Positions 16,829 to 25,934 of a DNA stretch of 57,650 bases are shown piece by piece. Under the pieces are notes generated by a model. The model did not search any database. It had not been told where the DNA came from and saw nothing but the letters and a program-made list of their open reading frames with translations. The stretch is from the NCBI GenBank assembly GCA_947629905.1, contig CANRFM010000012.1, positions 1 to 57,650 on the forward strand, in the 5' to 3' direction. A program made the position numbers and the translations under genes. Position 1 is the stretch's first letter; the number at the start of each line of letters is the position of its first letter. Origin of the DNA: an uncultured Clostridia bacterium (GTDB lineage Bacteria > Bacillota > Clostridia > Oscillospirales > Ruminococcaceae).

Positions 16829-16857
16829 ATTATAGCATTTTTTGCAGCAAATGGCAA
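16829..16857 (-). promoter_or_regulatory. Sigma-A promoter of the membrane protein gene
   Basis: On the minus strand TTGCCA (16857-16852) and a perfect TATAAT (16834-16829) are separated by 17 bp, with TGC before the -10. Confidence 0.8.
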
Positions 16858-16880
16858 GTGTTTTTCAAAAAAATTAAGGT

Positions 16881-16919
16881 AAAAAACAGGGAAATGTACT
16901 TTTCCGTGCATTTCCCTGT
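16881..16919 (-). terminator. Terminator of the Gld-type ABC/cyclophilin operon
   Basis: ACAGGGAAATG and CATTTCCCTGT form an 11-bp stem, followed on the minus strand by a run of T residues. It lies directly after the cyclophilin stop. Confidence 0.9.
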
Positions 16920-16941
16920 CAAAATTTCAGCCGGGCTGCCT

Positions 16942-17586
16942 TTAATCCGCCGGAATGGAAACCGTCACCTCTGCACGGGGGTTGCCTGCCTCGTCATCCT
17001 CGATCATCTCGACCTTTTCCATGACGATCGGCGAGGTCGGTGCAGACAGTGCGCCGTCGCTGCCGACTTCACGGGGTACGTCCAGAAAATGATCAACCAC
17101 TTCCATGCCCTCTGTCACTTCCCCGAATGCCGCATAACTGCCGTCCAGACTCGAACAGTCGTCCGTATAGCAGATAAAGAACTGACTCGTAGCGGAATCG
17201 TATTCCGGTGTCCGTGCCATGGAAACGATGCCCCGCTTGTGGGAAAGCGTATTTTCCACACCGTTCGCCTTAAATTCGCCCTTGATCGCTGCGGATTTCT
17301 CTTTGCCCTGCAAGGTCGGATCGCCGCCCTGCGCCATGAAATCCTGTACGACCCGGTGGAATGTCAGCCCGTCATAAAAGCCCTCCTCCACCAGATTTTC
17401 AAAATTTTCGCAGGAGATTGGTGCAGCATCCGGGTACAGCGTGATGATAAAGCTTTCTGTCTGCGCTGTCTCCTGTTCTGTCTCCACGGAAGCCGTGTCC
17501 GGCGTTGTTTCAGAATTTGTCGGTACTTTGGGAACGCACCCGGTCAGCAGCAGTGCCGGCAGCAGTGCCAGTATCCATTTTTTCAT
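16942..17586 (-). CDS. Cyclophilin-type peptidyl-prolyl isomerase lipoprotein
   Basis: The 214-residue protein starts with a short signal peptide ending in the lipobox LLTGC, so it should be membrane-anchored and extracytoplasmic. A PpiA/B-like cyclophilin domain follows. Family blocks include FHRVVQDFMAQGGDP (with the catalytic Arg-type FHR), GIVSMART and SQFFICYTD, and FGEVTEGMEVVD near the end. It would catalyse proline isomerisation in exported proteins. Start 17586 follows GGAGGGG. It is the last gene of the Gld-type ABC operon. Confidence 0.93.
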   Translation of the reverse strand: MKKWILALLPALLLTGCVPKVPTNSETTPDTASVETEQETAQTESFIITLYPDAAPISCENFENLVEEGFYDGLTFHRVVQDFMAQGGDPTLQGKEKSAAIKGEFKANGVENTLSHKRGIVSMARTPEYDSATSQFFICYTDDCSSLDGSYAAFGEVTEGMEVVDHFLDVPREVGSDGALSAPTSPIVMEKVEMIEDDEAGNPRAEVTVSIPAD

Positions 17587-17597
17587 ATGCCCCTCCT

Positions 17598-17870
17598 TCA
17601 TGCATTGGAACGTTCCAGCCATGTTGTTGCCACATCCAAGGCTTCATACAGGTTGTCCCGTTCACTCGTGCGGGCAATTGCCTGAATGGGGTTGAGGGAC
17701 TGGTCCGTGGACATCAGATAGAGCCGCACTTTCTCGGAAACAGCGATACCCTCTACTTCCTTTTTCCCCTCTGTCTGGAGCATCACCACATACGGCTCGC
17801 TCATGTACCCGAAGTACAGATCGTTCCCGCTGCGCACCAGCGGATAGCCCTTATAGGTCATAAAATCCAT
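17598..17870 (-). CDS. Small conserved-looking protein, unknown function
   Basis: The 90-residue soluble protein starts MDFMTYKGYPLVRSGNDLYF and is rich in beta-forming residues, with a helical end (DNLYEALDVATTWLERSNA). It has no signal peptide or Cys motif. The start has AAAGGAGAC upstream. It lies between the DUF4340 gene and the cyclophilin gene, with gaps of 19 and 11 bp, so it is probably part of the ABC operon. The function is not recognised. Confidence 0.7.
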   Translation of the reverse strand: MDFMTYKGYPLVRSGNDLYFGYMSEPYVVMLQTEGKKEVEGIAVSEKVRLYLMSTDQSLNPIQAIARTSERDNLYEALDVATTWLERSNA

Positions 17871-17889
17871 AAAAAGTCTCCTTTCCGGC

Positions 17890-19476
17890 TTACTGCCATG
17901 TCAATGTGAACTCCTGTTCCATATCATCAAAAATTTCGAGATTATGCGCCAGTGTGTCAAGACTCGATGTGCGTATCGTAAAGGTAGGCACACCGTCCCT
18001 TGCCACCAGTGTCTGCAGGGCGCTCTGCTGATAGAATGACACAGTATAGCTGTGTCCGCTCTGTGTCGTGAGGGTAATTTCCGCATCCGGTTCCTGTCCG
18101 GGGATCTCCTCCAAATACAGATCATCCGCATACATACTCAGAATGAACTGATACAGCTGCCGGAACCGCTCTGTATCGACCGTCTTGCCGTCTTTTGTGA
18201 CAACGAAATCTTCCTTTTTCGTACCCTCGCAGTCGAAGTGTACTTTCTGATCCCGTGCCATCACGTCCACACTTTCCAGACTCCAGACATACGTGTCAAA
18301 GATCAGCGGGGAGAAAATGTCCTTTGCCTGCACGGTTGCCCATGCGTCATTCTCCTCCGTGATGCCGTAGATCACGTTCACGCCTTCCAGATAGGTGTAG
18401 TAGCACTTTGCCCCGTCCTCTGCGGTGTAGCTGTCGCCGATTTGCAGCACGTAGGTATTGCCGTCATCGCAGACAGTTGTTGCCGTGCAGAACGGGTCGT
18501 CAAGCCCGTACTTGGCAAAATCTTCCTTTTCCGGGTGCAGTGCCACGATCTCCTTGGCAGTAAGCCCGAAGAAACCGTTCGTAATCGACAGGGAGCGTTC
18601 GAGATTCAGGTAGGTGAACACCGGCTCAACCAGAATATGTGTCGCAGCCGAACCGCTTTCGTTGTTGTTTTCCTGCCCCTCATAGTCATACTCGATATAG
18701 AGGTCATCCTCTAAATCCTTGCGCTCGATGCGCACGGACTGCACAATGGGATAATCCTTGTTTTCCGGTTCTTCGATGACCGTCGAGGAAACAAAATCCG
18801 CTGGCGCAAACAGAAAATTTCCCGTCAGCGATGTCCGCACAAGGTACACATCCCCGTCTATCAGACAGTATGTCTGCGACGAGTCCATCGGTGAAGCGAT
18901 ACCGATGCTAAAATTAAATTCACTCCCGTCCGCATAGTGTGCCGTCACCTCGGCACGGGGATTTTTCAGACCATAGCGCTCGAGATCTGCGGCATTTTCC
19001 TCCACGAGGGAATCCGCTTCGAGTGTGCCTGCGTTGTACGGCAGCGTGGAGAGGAGGTTGTTGTTCATCCGGACATCCTCATACCCCTCAATGGTAAACA
19101 CTGCCCGGCTGTCGCCCTCAGCAGGGGCAGTCTGGACAAGCGTATAGCTTTCCGTCTCCCCCTTGACGTCAAGGCGTTCCACTTCCGCACCGGAAATGCT
19201 GTTCAGGGAAACCGCTTCCTGCGTGGCATCCGTTTCGGAGGAATTTTCTGCCGTGCCGCCGTCTTTGTTCAGCAGCACAGCCGTAAGCGTCCCCGCAAGC
19301 ACAAGCAGCACCGCACCGCACACGATCAGCAGGCGGGTATTTTTCCGCATACCGCCTTTGCCCGGCTGTTCCGCAGCCGTCTTTACAGCCTCCCCCCCGA
19401 AAATGGTATCCGCCTCAGCAGAGGCATTTTCGGCAGTATATTCCTGTTTTTCCTGCGTATCCTTTTCTTCGCTCAT
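17890..19476 (-). CDS. DUF4340 membrane-anchored protein
   Basis: The 528-residue protein has an acidic N-terminal region of about 45 residues and one membrane helix at about 48-68. The long extracytoplasmic part contains repeated DUF4340-type modules, for example the YGLKNPRAEVTAHYADGSEF and YGLDDPFCTATTVC segments, each with a following IGxx strand. DUF4340 proteins are usually encoded with GldA/F/G-type ABC transporters, and that is the case here: the start overlaps the GldG-like gene by 4 bp. The biochemical role is unknown. Confidence 0.85.
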   Translation of the reverse strand: MSEEKDTQEKQEYTAENASAEADTIFGGEAVKTAAEQPGKGGMRKNTRLLIVCGAVLLVLAGTLTAVLLNKDGGTAENSSETDATQEAVSLNSISGAEVERLDVKGETESYTLVQTAPAEGDSRAVFTIEGYEDVRMNNNLLSTLPYNAGTLEADSLVEENAADLERYGLKNPRAEVTAHYADGSEFNFSIGIASPMDSSQTYCLIDGDVYLVRTSLTGNFLFAPADFVSSTVIEEPENKDYPIVQSVRIERKDLEDDLYIEYDYEGQENNNESGSAATHILVEPVFTYLNLERSLSITNGFFGLTAKEIVALHPEKEDFAKYGLDDPFCTATTVCDDGNTYVLQIGDSYTAEDGAKCYYTYLEGVNVIYGITEENDAWATVQAKDIFSPLIFDTYVWSLESVDVMARDQKVHFDCEGTKKEDFVVTKDGKTVDTERFRQLYQFILSMYADDLYLEEIPGQEPDAEITLTTQSGHSYTVSFYQQSALQTLVARDGVPTFTIRTSSLDTLAHNLEIFDDMEQEFTLTWQ

Positions 19477-21113
19477 TTGTTCCGTCTCCTTGCGATCACC
19501 ACAATGCCGACAATGATCACGATCAGCGGCACGGCAAATACAGCGATCACGCTGCCCCGCACGTCACCGGCAGTCATTGTCAGTGTCTGGTCGGTCAGCG
19601 TCTTTTCCGTGATGATCAGTCCGCTGCCCTTTCCGGTCATGGTGTTGACTGCACTCACCAGATACTGCGAATTGTTGTAGGAATTGTCCTGCATCAGGTA
19701 ATAATCCGGTATCAGCAGAGAACCCAGCACCATGATGTCACTTTCCACACTTTCATTGTTGACAGATGTCTTGCGGGCAGACAGTGCCATGACCGTCTGT
19801 GCATCCGTCTCCTCGGTCTTGACCTCGCCGTCTGCATCGTCAGAGTCGGTCGCATTCAGGCGAACCGTGTCCGATGTTTTCAGGAGGGAAGCCGTCACCC
19901 CGGCAGTCTTGGAATCCCAGAGCAGCCGGACAGGGCGGCAGTACGGCACTGCGATCGGCAGGGAAGTGTTGGACACCCCTGCGGCATAATCCTGATTGTC
20001 AATTTCTGCCTTGGGTGTGTCATAGGTCGGCACGGCGGAAGCTGCACCGGCAGCATTTACACTTGCAAGGGTCGCCTGCAAAGCGGCATTGCTGTCACCC
20101 TCCGTCAGATAGCCCTCCGAACCGACTTCCAGTCCCCATGAAGCTAAAAATTCATCAATACGGGGCGTTGCACCCTGTGTCACATCGGCAATATAGATCA
20201 GGTCTTTCCCGTAAGCGCCGTCGTTGTAGAGGAAATTCGTCAGCTTCTCAATGCCGGCTTCCGTCAGGTCATTGACGGGGGCAGGCAGGATCAGTACGTC
20301 ATAGTCCTCTGCATTCAGCGTATCCGTGTAGAGGTCAAGCGTTTCCACGTCGTAGCCGTTCTTCGTCAGCGTCTGCGAAAAGACAGCCATCGAATAGGCA
20401 CGCACGGGATTAAAGATCGAACTCCCGTTCGCCTTGGCAAAGACCCCAATGCGGATCGGGTCGGCATCCGTGACATACATCAAGGCTGCCGTCAGGTTCT
20501 GCTCCCCGGTAAAGCCGGTAATGCAGTTTTCCAGCGAACCCTGCCCGGAATACATCAGCGCATAGTACTTCTGCTGGTCATAGGTGAACAGCGTATTGAT
20601 ATTGACGACACGCATCTTGCTCTTGTCCTCCTGCAAAGCGACCACAATATCGCCCTCTTGCAGGGAAGCGGAATAATTCTCCTGATAGGCATTCACCACA
20701 TCCGGATTGGTCGCCGGGTCAACGTAGGACAGATGTATCTTGTCCGAATACTGTGCATAGCGCTCCAGCATTTCAGCGACCATTTTCATGGAAGCCCCCG
20801 TGCCCTGAAAATTGCTCTCCGCCATCAGCACGGTAAACTCCACATCCTGTTCCATGTTCTCTAAAAAATCTATGCTGTCCTGCGAGATCTCATACATATG
20901 ACTTTCCGTGAGGTCGATCTTCAGGGGGTACTTGTCCACCATCCGGCTCACCAGTACATTGAGCACGACCACAATTGCCACGACCACGCAGGTGATCGCC
21001 GTTGCCACACCGCCGTAGCGGAGCTTTTTCTGCATGGCTGCACTCATGTGCTTTTTCGCAGGCTTTTCAGCCTTTGTTTCTGTTTCCTGTATCTCCTTAT
21101 TTTCGTCTGACAT
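19473..21113 (-). CDS. GldG-like ABC transporter auxiliary protein
   Basis: The 546-residue protein has an N-terminal membrane helix (about 30-52), a large extracytoplasmic domain and a C-terminal helix (about 517-540) ending in RRRNK. The DLTESHMYEISQDSIDFLENMEQDVEFTVL region and the later DVLILPAPVNDLTEAGIEKL region match the GldG/DUF4350-like family found with ABC-2 exporters. It follows the permease gene by 12 bp and overlaps the DUF4340 gene. The substrate is unknown. Gliding motility is not implied in Firmicutes. Confidence 0.85.
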   Translation of the reverse strand: MSDENKEIQETETKAEKPAKKHMSAAMQKKLRYGGVATAITCVVVAIVVVLNVLVSRMVDKYPLKIDLTESHMYEISQDSIDFLENMEQDVEFTVLMAESNFQGTGASMKMVAEMLERYAQYSDKIHLSYVDPATNPDVVNAYQENYSASLQEGDIVVALQEDKSKMRVVNINTLFTYDQQKYYALMYSGQGSLENCITGFTGEQNLTAALMYVTDADPIRIGVFAKANGSSIFNPVRAYSMAVFSQTLTKNGYDVETLDLYTDTLNAEDYDVLILPAPVNDLTEAGIEKLTNFLYNDGAYGKDLIYIADVTQGATPRIDEFLASWGLEVGSEGYLTEGDSNAALQATLASVNAAGAASAVPTYDTPKAEIDNQDYAAGVSNTSLPIAVPYCRPVRLLWDSKTAGVTASLLKTSDTVRLNATDSDDADGEVKTEETDAQTVMALSARKTSVNNESVESDIMVLGSLLIPDYYLMQDNSYNNSQYLVSAVNTMTGKGSGLIITEKTLTDQTLTMTAGDVRGSVIAVFAVPLIVIIVGIVVIARRRNK

Positions 21114-21125
21114 GATGCCGCCTCC

Positions 21126-21830
21126 TTAGCTCCAGCGTCTCTTTTCAAACACCCTCACGGTGAAGAAATTGAACAGCACCGCCGTGCTGAGATAGAACAG
21201 CACGCTGGAGAGGTTGAAAATGCCGCAGGTAAATTCATAGTATCTCGAATAGAACGACAGCTCATAAAGCACGCTCTGTATCCATGGCACACGGATGAAA
21301 GAGGCAAGCAGGTCGATCAGGAAAAACAGCAGCAGGAACACAATGCCGCCGACTGCCGCAGCGATCTGATTTTCCGTGAGGGAGGACACGAACAGTCCCA
21401 CCGCAATGAACGCTGCCCCGACCAAGATCATGGCAAGGCAGTTCGACAAAAGTGTCATCCATGCCACCGTCCCGAAAATGCTCAGGATAAAGCCGTAGAT
21501 CAGCGCAATGCTCACCGCAATGAGGAAGATCGTCAGCGCCGCAAAATACTTGCCGAGCACGATGCTCGTCAGCGACACGGGCGCAGTCAGCAGTCCCTGT
21601 TCGGTCTTTTGCTTTTTCTCCTCGCTGAACAGCCGCATGGTCAGGATCGGGATCAGCAAAATGCTGATGATAAACATGACCGTGAACACCTGCGACAGGT
21701 TGGATGATGCGGAAGCGACATTGCCCAGCGTAAAGAAGAATCCGGTAATGATAAAGAATACGGCAAGAAATACATAGGCAATGCTCGATGTAAAGAATGC
21801 GCCGATCTCTCTCCGGTAAATAGCACCCAT
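21126..21830 (-). CDS. ABC-2 type permease (GldF-like)
   Basis: The 234-residue permease has six predicted helices and the ABC-2 exporter layout. The first helix lies in YVFLAVFFIITGFFFTL and the coupling region is near RLFSEEKKQKTEQGLLTAPVS, typical of the GldF/NosY branch. Its start overlaps the ATPase stop by one base (TAATG). It forms a transporter with the ATPase upstream and the GldG-like and DUF4340 proteins downstream. Confidence 0.92.
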   Translation of the reverse strand: MGAIYRREIGAFFTSSIAYVFLAVFFIITGFFFTLGNVASASSNLSQVFTVMFIISILLIPILTMRLFSEEKKQKTEQGLLTAPVSLTSIVLGKYFAALTIFLIAVSIALIYGFILSIFGTVAWMTLLSNCLAMILVGAAFIAVGLFVSSLTENQIAAAVGGIVFLLLFFLIDLLASFIRVPWIQSVLYELSFYSRYYEFTCGIFNLSSVLFYLSTAVLFNFFTVRVFEKRRWS

Positions 21831-22792
21831 TACTTTGTACCTCCCTTTCCCAGCTCGACCTGTTCACCCATGGTGATCTTCAGGAAGATGTCCTCCAATG
21901 TCATTTCCATGGTCTTGAGCAGCAGGATGTTCCATGCATGCTCCCGGGCAATGGCATTGATGTCCCGGCGGATGTCCCGACCGGGTTCGGCTTCGATCTC
22001 ATATTCCCAGATGCCCTTTTCCCGTTCCATATCGGCACGGACGTAGCGGATGCCCTCAATGCCCCGGATCGCCTGTAGGATCTCCGCCTTTTCGCCCTCG
22101 ATGCGGGCAATAACACGGTGGTCAGTCGTGACCTGTTCGGAGAGGTGGGTCGCTGTATCATCCGCTGCAATGACACCATGATTGATGATAATGACACGGT
22201 CGCAGACGGCTTGAATTTCAGACAGAATGTGAGAGCTTAAAATTACCGTATGGTTCTTGCCAAGACGCTTGATAAGGGTGCGGATCTCGACCATCTGCTT
22301 CGGGTCCAGTCCGACAGTCGGCTCGTCCAGAATGAGTACCGGCGGATTGCCGATCAGCGCCTGTGCAAGCCCTACACGCTGCTTGTAACCTTTGGAAAGG
22401 TTCTTGATCAGGCGGTTTTCCACGTCCTTGATCTTGCAGAGGGTCATTACGTCTTTCATGTGGGAACGCCGGGGGAGTTTGCTTTTTTTCAGGTCAAAGA
22501 CGAAATTCAGGTACGCTTTTACCGTCATATCTAAATACAGCGGCGGTATTTCCGGCAGATAGCCGATGTTGGATTTCGCCTTGATGGGGTCTTCCAGTAC
22601 GTCCACGCCGTTGATGAGTACCTTGCCGGACGTGGAGGAAATATAGCCGGTCAGCATATTCATCGTGGTGGATTTTCCCGCACCGTTCGGTCCGAGAAAG
22701 CCCAAAATTTCCCCGTCCTCCACCGTAAAACTAATGTCATTGACGGCTTTTTTATCGCCGTAGTGCTTTGTCAGGTTTCTGACCTCTATCAT
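21830..22792 (-). CDS. ABC transporter ATPase (GldA-like)
   Basis: The 320-residue ATPase has Walker A GPNGAGKST near residues 35-43. The Q-loop region follows, then signature LSKGYKQRVGLAQAL, Walker B VLILDEPTVGLD and the H-loop at SSHIL. The C-terminal extension with an RVIARIEGEKAEIL stretch is the DUF4162-like tail of this branch. Start 22792 lies behind AAGGAGG. A TATAAT at 22847-22842 has no good -35 element and overlaps the end of ribF, so read-through from the infB operon is also possible. Confidence 0.94.
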   Translation of the reverse strand: MIEVRNLTKHYGDKKAVNDISFTVEDGEILGFLGPNGAGKSTTMNMLTGYISSTSGKVLINGVDVLEDPIKAKSNIGYLPEIPPLYLDMTVKAYLNFVFDLKKSKLPRRSHMKDVMTLCKIKDVENRLIKNLSKGYKQRVGLAQALIGNPPVLILDEPTVGLDPKQMVEIRTLIKRLGKNHTVILSSHILSEIQAVCDRVIIINHGVIAADDTATHLSEQVTTDHRVIARIEGEKAEILQAIRGIEGIRYVRADMEREKGIWEYEIEAEPGRDIRRDINAIAREHAWNILLLKTMEMTLEDIFLKITMGEQVELGKGGTK

Positions 22793-22853
22793 AAGGCACA
22801 GTCCTCCTTCCAAAATTGTCAGGCTGCATGACAGCAGTCTTATTATAAGCCTC

Positions 22854-23744
22854 TTATGTGTTCAAACCGTGACAGTCCTTTGAAAATTCTTTGCACATCC
22901 GCAGATCTTCCTGCATCTGTGTCGTCAGTGCCTCCACGGAATCAAATTTCTGTTCTTCCCGCAAAAAACGATGCAAATACACGCACACTTCCTTGTTGTA
23001 CAGACTGCCGGAAAAGCCCTCTATATACGTCTCCGCAAGCGGCAGTCCGTGATAGTGCACGGTCGGCTTCATGCCGATATTCGTCAGCGAGGGGAAATGC
23101 CTGCCGTCCGGTGTGACCGTCTCCGACACATACACCCCGTGCTTCGGCACAAGCTGTCCCTGCCGGAATGGCTGATTGATGGTCGGAAAGCCGATCGTCC
23201 GTCCCAGTTCCGCACCGTGCCGGACGGTCTGTAAAATGCAGTACGGCGCACCAAGCAGGCGGTTCGCCTGTTCCGTTCGTCCCTCTGTGAGGAGTTGACG
23301 GATGACCGTTGAGGAGACTTTGACACCGTCCGCTGCAACATCCGGCACGACCGTCACGCCAAAGCCGTAGGTCTCCCCGAATGCCCGCAGGTCGTCGGCA
23401 TCCCATGCCGCCCCCTTGCCGAAGCGGAAATTCCTGCCGCAACAGACATATGCCGCAGATTCCTCCCGGGCAAGCTTTTCAGCAAATGCTTCCCCGGACA
23501 GGTCACGCACGTCTGCGAACTGTGCACAGATCGTCAGTGCGGCACCGCATTCCCGGAAGAGTTTCCACCGCTGTGTGGGCGGGTAGAGGTATTCCCCCGT
23601 CTTGCCTGCCATTTCGTCCGCAAAAGTATAGACTGCCGGCAGCAGATCATTTTGTGCGGCAGCATCGACCGCTGCCCGCAGCACTGCCCTGTGTCCGAGG
23701 TGTACCCCGTCAAACAGACCAAGTGCGATCGCCCTCTTCTGCAT
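22854..23744 (-). CDS. ribF: Bifunctional riboflavin kinase/FAD synthetase
   Basis: The 296-residue enzyme converts riboflavin to FMN and FAD. The N-terminal adenylyltransferase half carries LGLFDGVHLGHR, and the C-terminal kinase half has GRTIGFPTINQP followed by GVYVSETV. The ATG follows directly after the truB stop. It is the last gene of the infB operon, the common Firmicute order truB-ribF. No FMN riboswitch precedes it. Confidence 0.96.
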   Translation of the reverse strand: MQKRAIALGLFDGVHLGHRAVLRAAVDAAAQNDLLPAVYTFADEMAGKTGEYLYPPTQRWKLFRECGAALTICAQFADVRDLSGEAFAEKLAREESAAYVCCGRNFRFGKGAAWDADDLRAFGETYGFGVTVVPDVAADGVKVSSTVIRQLLTEGRTEQANRLLGAPYCILQTVRHGAELGRTIGFPTINQPFRQGQLVPKHGVYVSETVTPDGRHFPSLTNIGMKPTVHYHGLPLAETYIEGFSGSLYNKEVCVYLHRFLREEQKFDSVEALTTQMQEDLRMCKEFSKDCHGLNT

Positions 23745-24629
23745 TCAGTCACCCCCGAAGAAATTCCGTTCCATCCGCAGCTTTCCCGCTGCCGGGACTG
23801 CCGTGCCGAGGAAACCTGCTGTGCCGAATACCGCACAGCGTTCCGCCCCGGTATAGCCGACCTGTGAAAGCCATAGGCGAACACCGTTCCGGTACAGGCG
23901 GGTCTGTTCTGCATTCAGGTGAATTGCCGGCAGACAGGCAAAAGCAGTTTCGGTCGGGATGAGCGCCGTTTCCACAGCGTTTTCCGCCGCAAGCTGCTGC
24001 ACTTCTTCCAGTGTCCGGCACACGTCCAACCCGAACCCGTTCGAGACCGTCCGCCGCAAGCCCGTCATCACAGCCCCGCAGCCAAGTGCCTGTCCCATGT
24101 CGTGTATGACCGTCCGGACATACGTCCCCGAACCGCACCGGATCTCCAATATACCCTGCACGCCGTCAAATGTCAGCAGTGTCAGCGCATCTATTCTTAC
24201 CCGTCTTGCCTTGCGTTCCACGGTCTTGCCCTCACGGGCGAGCTCATACAGGCGTTTTCCGTTCACCTGTACTGCCGAATACATCGGCGGTATCTGTTCG
24301 ATTTCTCCCGTCATGGTCTCTAAAACCTGCACCACGTCCGCAGCCGTGTGCTGCCCGGTGGGGTGCGTCTCCAAAACCGTTCCGGTGCTGTCCTGTGTAT
24401 CCGTCACCACGCCAAGCCGGAACTGTGCCGTGTAGGCTTTCCGGCCGTCCGGCAAAATGCCGCACGCCTTTGTCGCACAGCCGACGAACACCGGCAGCAC
24501 GCCCGTTGCCATCGGGTCAAGCGTTCCGGCGTGTCCCAGACGGCGCATATGCAGAATGCCACGCAGCTTGCCGATCACGTCAAAGGACGTGAACCCCTGC
24601 GGCTTGTCGATACAGAGAATGCCGTTCAC
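23745..24629 (-). CDS. truB: tRNA pseudouridine-55 synthase
   Basis: The 294-residue enzyme makes pseudouridine 55 in tRNA. The N-terminus GILCIDKPQGFTSFD and the catalytic aspartate in HAGTLDPMATGVLPV are canonical, and the RVDALTLL-like and SGTYVRTVIHDMGQALG segments follow. It overlaps nrnA by 4 bp. Confidence 0.97.
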   Translation of the reverse strand: MNGILCIDKPQGFTSFDVIGKLRGILHMRRLGHAGTLDPMATGVLPVFVGCATKACGILPDGRKAYTAQFRLGVVTDTQDSTGTVLETHPTGQHTAADVVQVLETMTGEIEQIPPMYSAVQVNGKRLYELAREGKTVERKARRVRIDALTLLTFDGVQGILEIRCGSGTYVRTVIHDMGQALGCGAVMTGLRRTVSNGFGLDVCRTLEEVQQLAAENAVETALIPTETAFACLPAIHLNAEQTRLYRNGVRLWLSQVGYTGAERCAVFGTAGFLGTAVPAAGKLRMERNFFGGD

Positions 24630-25579
24630 AGCGCCTGTTCCACGGCAGAAAGCAGGCGGGAGCGGATCTCCTCCTGCGTGCCTTTCATTTGACAGCCGGC
24701 TGCCCGGATATGACCGCCGCCGCCGAACTGCTTGCAGATCGCCGAAACGTCCACATAATCGGCAGCCCGCAGCGATACTTTATAGATACCCGGTTCCCGT
24801 TCCCGGACGGTAATGCCGACCTCCACGCCCTCCGGCTGAAGACCGAGGGAAGTCAGACCCTCCATGTCCTTTTCGTCCACGCCATTCGCCCGGCAAATTT
24901 CCAATGTCGCCCAGATAATGGTACACCGATCGTTCAGGTGGTATTCCATATTCCGGAGCATCGTCATTTCCGCCTGTAGACGGGCACGGCTTTTCACGGT
25001 GAACATATCCCGGTTGATCAGATCATAGCGGATGTCAGGAAATTCCCGCATCAGTTCTGCCGTGAAAATATGCGTTTCCGGTGTCGTATTGCTGAATTTG
25101 AAACACCCGGTATCGGTCGCTATGCCCGTGTACAGGCAGGCAGCGATCTGACTTGTGAGCGTCACGCCCATTGCCCGGTAGACCTTATAGAGGATCTCAC
25201 AGGTCGCAGCCGCTTCACCCTCCAACAGCACCTGTTCCGCATAGAGCAGGTTGGAAATATGGTGGTCAATACAAAGCTGCACTTTGCCGCCATAGGTCTC
25301 TTCCAGTGCGCCGAACAGCTTTTCGTCTGCCACATCTACGGCAATGATGATCTCCGGTGTAAAATCCTCGTCCTCCGTCTCCGGCAGCAGGTAGTGAAAC
25401 CGTTCCGGAATGGGGTCGGCGCAGAGGACTTTTGCCTTTCTTCCGGTCTGCCGCAGTACTGCCTGTAAGCTCAGCCCTGCCCCGATACAGTCGCCGTCCG
25501 GCGCACGGTGTATCAGGATATACGCATCGCCGCAAGTTCCCAGAATTTCAGCTGCCGCTGTCACATTGATCCTGTTCAT
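24626..25579 (-). CDS. nrnA: Bifunctional oligoribonuclease/pAp phosphatase NrnA
   Basis: The 317-residue DHH-family phosphoesterase degrades nanoRNAs and 3',5'-pAp. Metal-binding blocks are HRAPDGDCIGAGLSL, VDVADEK and IDHHISN, and the DHHA1 domain ends with FGGGGHIRAAGC. GAGGAGG precedes the ATG, which lies inside the 3' end of rbfA (32-bp overlap). Confidence 0.95.
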   Translation of the reverse strand: MNRINVTAAAEILGTCGDAYILIHRAPDGDCIGAGLSLQAVLRQTGRKAKVLCADPIPERFHYLLPETEDEDFTPEIIIAVDVADEKLFGALEETYGGKVQLCIDHHISNLLYAEQVLLEGEAAATCEILYKVYRAMGVTLTSQIAACLYTGIATDTGCFKFSNTTPETHIFTAELMREFPDIRYDLINRDMFTVKSRARLQAEMTMLRNMEYHLNDRCTIIWATLEICRANGVDEKDMEGLTSLGLQPEGVEVGITVREREPGIYKVSLRAADYVDVSAICKQFGGGGHIRAAGCQMKGTQEEIRSRLLSAVEQAL

Positions 25580-25934
25580 CCGTCTCCTCCTCGGAAAAGG
25601 TCATGCCCTCGAGCTTTCGTGCCACCTCTGCGCCCCTTGCGATAGAATCATCCGCAAGGAAACGCAGCTCCGGGCTTTTGCGCATTTTCAGCCGTGCAAA
25701 CAGTTCCCGCCGGATAAAGCCGGCTGCACTTTTCAGTCCCTTGACGGACTGCTTCGCATCTTCCAGACCGTTCAGGCTGGAAACATAGACTTTACAGGAC
25801 GAACCGTCCTTGGACAGCTCCACACGCACAACGGACAGCATACTGCTCACCCGTGGGTCTTTGACAAGGCGGAAAATATCTGTCAGCTCCCGGTGAATGT
25901 CCTCTGCCATACGGTCATTTTTGAAGCTCGGCAT
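25548..25934 (-). CDS. rbfA: Ribosome-binding factor A
   Basis: The 128-residue KH-like protein helps mature the 16S rRNA 5' end. The N-terminus NDRMAEDIHRELTDIFRLVKDPR and the SVVRVELSKDGSSCKVYVS strand are characteristic. Start 25934 lies behind AAAGGAG. The gene overlaps its neighbours on both sides, which suggests coupled translation. Confidence 0.95.
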   Translation of the reverse strand: MPSFKNDRMAEDIHRELTDIFRLVKDPRVSSMLSVVRVELSKDGSSCKVYVSSLNGLEDAKQSVKGLKSAAGFIRRELFARLKMRKSPELRFLADDSIARGAEVARKLEGMTFSEEETDEQDQCDSGS

